DNA from: DATCJA01 sp963734635
GTDB taxonomy: Bacteria > Acidobacteriota > Vicinamibacteria > Vicinamibacterales > UBA2999
NCBI GenBank assembly: GCA_963734635.1
Contig: CAVTIA010000003.1
Coordinates: forward strand, 992,001-1,056,000
Reading direction: 5' to 3'
DNA: 64,000 bases
Part shown: positions 62,732 through 64,000 of the stretch, in pieces
How the letters are laid out: every line of letters begins with the position of its first letter
Numbering within the stretch: the first letter of the stretch is position 1
Notes under the pieces: generated by a model
Database searches by the model: none
What the model saw: the letters and a program-made list of their open reading frames with translations, nothing else
Told to the model about the DNA's origin: nothing
Translations under genes and position numbers: made by a program

Positions 62732-64000
62732 GCTTCTGGAAAGGGCGAGCGGCTCGTTCGGGAATCTGTCTGGTCCTCTGGCTGGCCACCGGCGCCTATC
62801 TTCTTCCGTTTGTCGACCGCGGGTGGATCGCGCACGACGATGGAATGTTGGGCCAGGCTGCCGAGCGGGTAATGGTTGGAGAGCTTCCGCATCGGGACTT
62901 TTTCGATCCGTACACAGGCGCCCTCGGGTACCTGCATGCGCTCGGATTCAAAATTCTCGGTGTCCAGCTGGTATCGCTTCGGTGGCTGCTGTTTGCCGCG
63001 ACCCTGGCATGGGTGCCGGTTGTTTACTTGCTCGCGGCGCGTTTCGTGCCGCCAACAAGCGCGGCGCTCGTCACGGCGGTCGCCGTCGCGTGGAGCGTTC
63101 CGAACTACTTCGCCAGCATGCCGTCGTACTACAACCTGTTCCTCGCGACGTTCGGGTACTGCGGCGCTGTTTCGTCACATCGAACGAGGAGGCCGGCGCT
63201 GGCTGGTACTGGCCGGCTGCTGCGGCGGTGTGTCGTTTCTCGTGAAGTCGGTGGGGATCTTCTTTCTCGTTGCGGGCGGTCTATTCCTGTTGTTTCGAGC
63301 GCAGATCCAGAGCCGTCGGGATGCGGAGGCGGACAATCGGCCGAGCACGGGTTTTCTCCTGCTGGAAACAGCCGGTTGTCTCGTCCTGGTCATGGCACTG
63401 GTGGCGATGTTGGGCGAGCGACGCACTGTGATGGACGTATTGCACTTCGTCGTCCCGCTCACGGCCGTGGTGGCGGTCCTTCTGTGGTGCGAGTGGCGCG
63501 AGGGTCGCGGAGATTTCAAGACGCGAATCCGACGTGCGTGGGCACTGCTCGGGCCGTTCGCCGCCGGAGCCATCGCGCCGGTAGCCATTTTTCTCGTGCC
63601 CTTTACCGCCACTGGCAGCCTTGACGCCGTCGCGGACGGGGTTTTGGGGGCCCTCGAGCGCCGCTTCGGTCAGGCGGAGCGTGCACTGCCCGAGCTCGGG
63701 GACATGGTGTGGGCGCTTCCCTATGGTGCGGCCCTCGTCGCAATCGCTCTCGGTCTGCATGCTCGCTGGAGCGTTATCGCGGCGCTTGCAGCCGGGCTGG
63801 CACTGCTTGCGGGCCTCGCGACGCTCGATCAGCAGTCCTCGTATCTCGCGTTGTGGAATTCCGTCCGGTTTCTGCCTCTATTCGTGATGCTGGCCGGCTG
63901 CGTCCTGCTGGTCGGTCGGCCGCTGGCGCTTTCATCGCCAAGACGCGAACAGGCCTTCCTGCTATTGGTGGTAATGGCCGCGATTGGTATGGTGCAGTTT
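62728..64000 (+). CDS. Second GT-C (GT39-like) membrane glycosyltransferase, frameshifted and cut by window end
   Basis: GTG 62728 overlaps the upstream stop. Residues AARSGICLVLWLATGAYLLPF form the first helix, and GWIAHDDGMLGQAAERVMVGELPHRDFFDPYTG is the first loop with the Asp pair (HDDG) that GT-C enzymes use. At about 63165 a one-base shift breaks the frame after FLATFGYC. The true continuation (AALFRHIERGGRRWLVLAGCCGGVSFLVKSVGIFFLVAGGLFLLF, then many helices) is one frame away and runs open to the end of the window, so the C-terminus is not seen. As a paralogue of its neighbour, it may act on the same lipid-linked sugar or form a pair with it. Confidence 0.7.

Overview
This 64 kb window is high-GC, Gram-negative bacterial chromosome. 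I infer an Acidobacteriota genome, probably of the Vicinamibacteria type. The reasons are the gene families: Oar-like TonB-dependent receptors with a carboxypeptidase-regulatory head, a DUF3300-DUF2950 pair, DUF5666, DUF2490, DUF3187 and DUF4136 envelope proteins, a multihaem cytochrome with a TPR tail, and many multi-PAS histidine kinases. There is no rRNA, tRNA, CRISPR array, integrase or transposase that I can see.

Layout. 0-10 kb (minus strand): a cut-off Tat-exported FAD oxidoreductase, pal, a PagL-like lipid A deacylase, DUF3187 and DUF4136 proteins, an octahaem cytochrome c and an exported HAD phosphatase. 10-13.5 kb (plus): a sulfatase and a TolC-like protein, each broken by a frameshift. 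13.5-17 kb (minus): a secreted protein joining an HExxH site to a JAMM/MPN site, and two beta-barrels. 17-26.6 kb (plus): an ICMT-like methyltransferase, a broken DUF5666 lipoprotein, DUF3300 and DUF2950, the tail of a lost cydB, a membrane protein, a wrecked TonB receptor and a frame-broken methyltransferase-like gene. 27-34.5 kb: an MBL hydrolase without its metal-binding core, a 2OG-Fe(II) oxygenase, pepT, a VKOR-thioredoxin fusion, and what looks like a decayed copper cluster (headless TonB receptor, cupredoxin lipoprotein, internally deleted outer-membrane protein). 34.7-54.5 kb: an RNA polymerase omega-like protein, a zinc ribbon, then a signalling island of five large kinases. One kinase lies 8 bp behind an intact TonB receptor and another is a CheB-CheR-PAS-kinase-REC fusion. 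54.7-64 kb: an S41 peptidase, a SoxCD-like sulfite/sulfane dehydrogenase pair, greB, a headless duplicate of a REC domain, an alpha/beta hydrolase with a Cys nucleophile, and two overlapping GT-C (GT39-like) membrane glycosyltransferases.

Two kinds of damage run through the window. First, single-base frameshifts interrupt genes whose motifs are all intact, often in short homopolymers, and they are concentrated in a few genes. I think base-calling or consensus error explains most of these. Second, several genes are missing whole blocks (cydB tail, MBL core, receptor head, glycosyltransferase tail, REC without its N-terminus). One-base errors cannot explain those, so they point to real gene erosion or misassembly.
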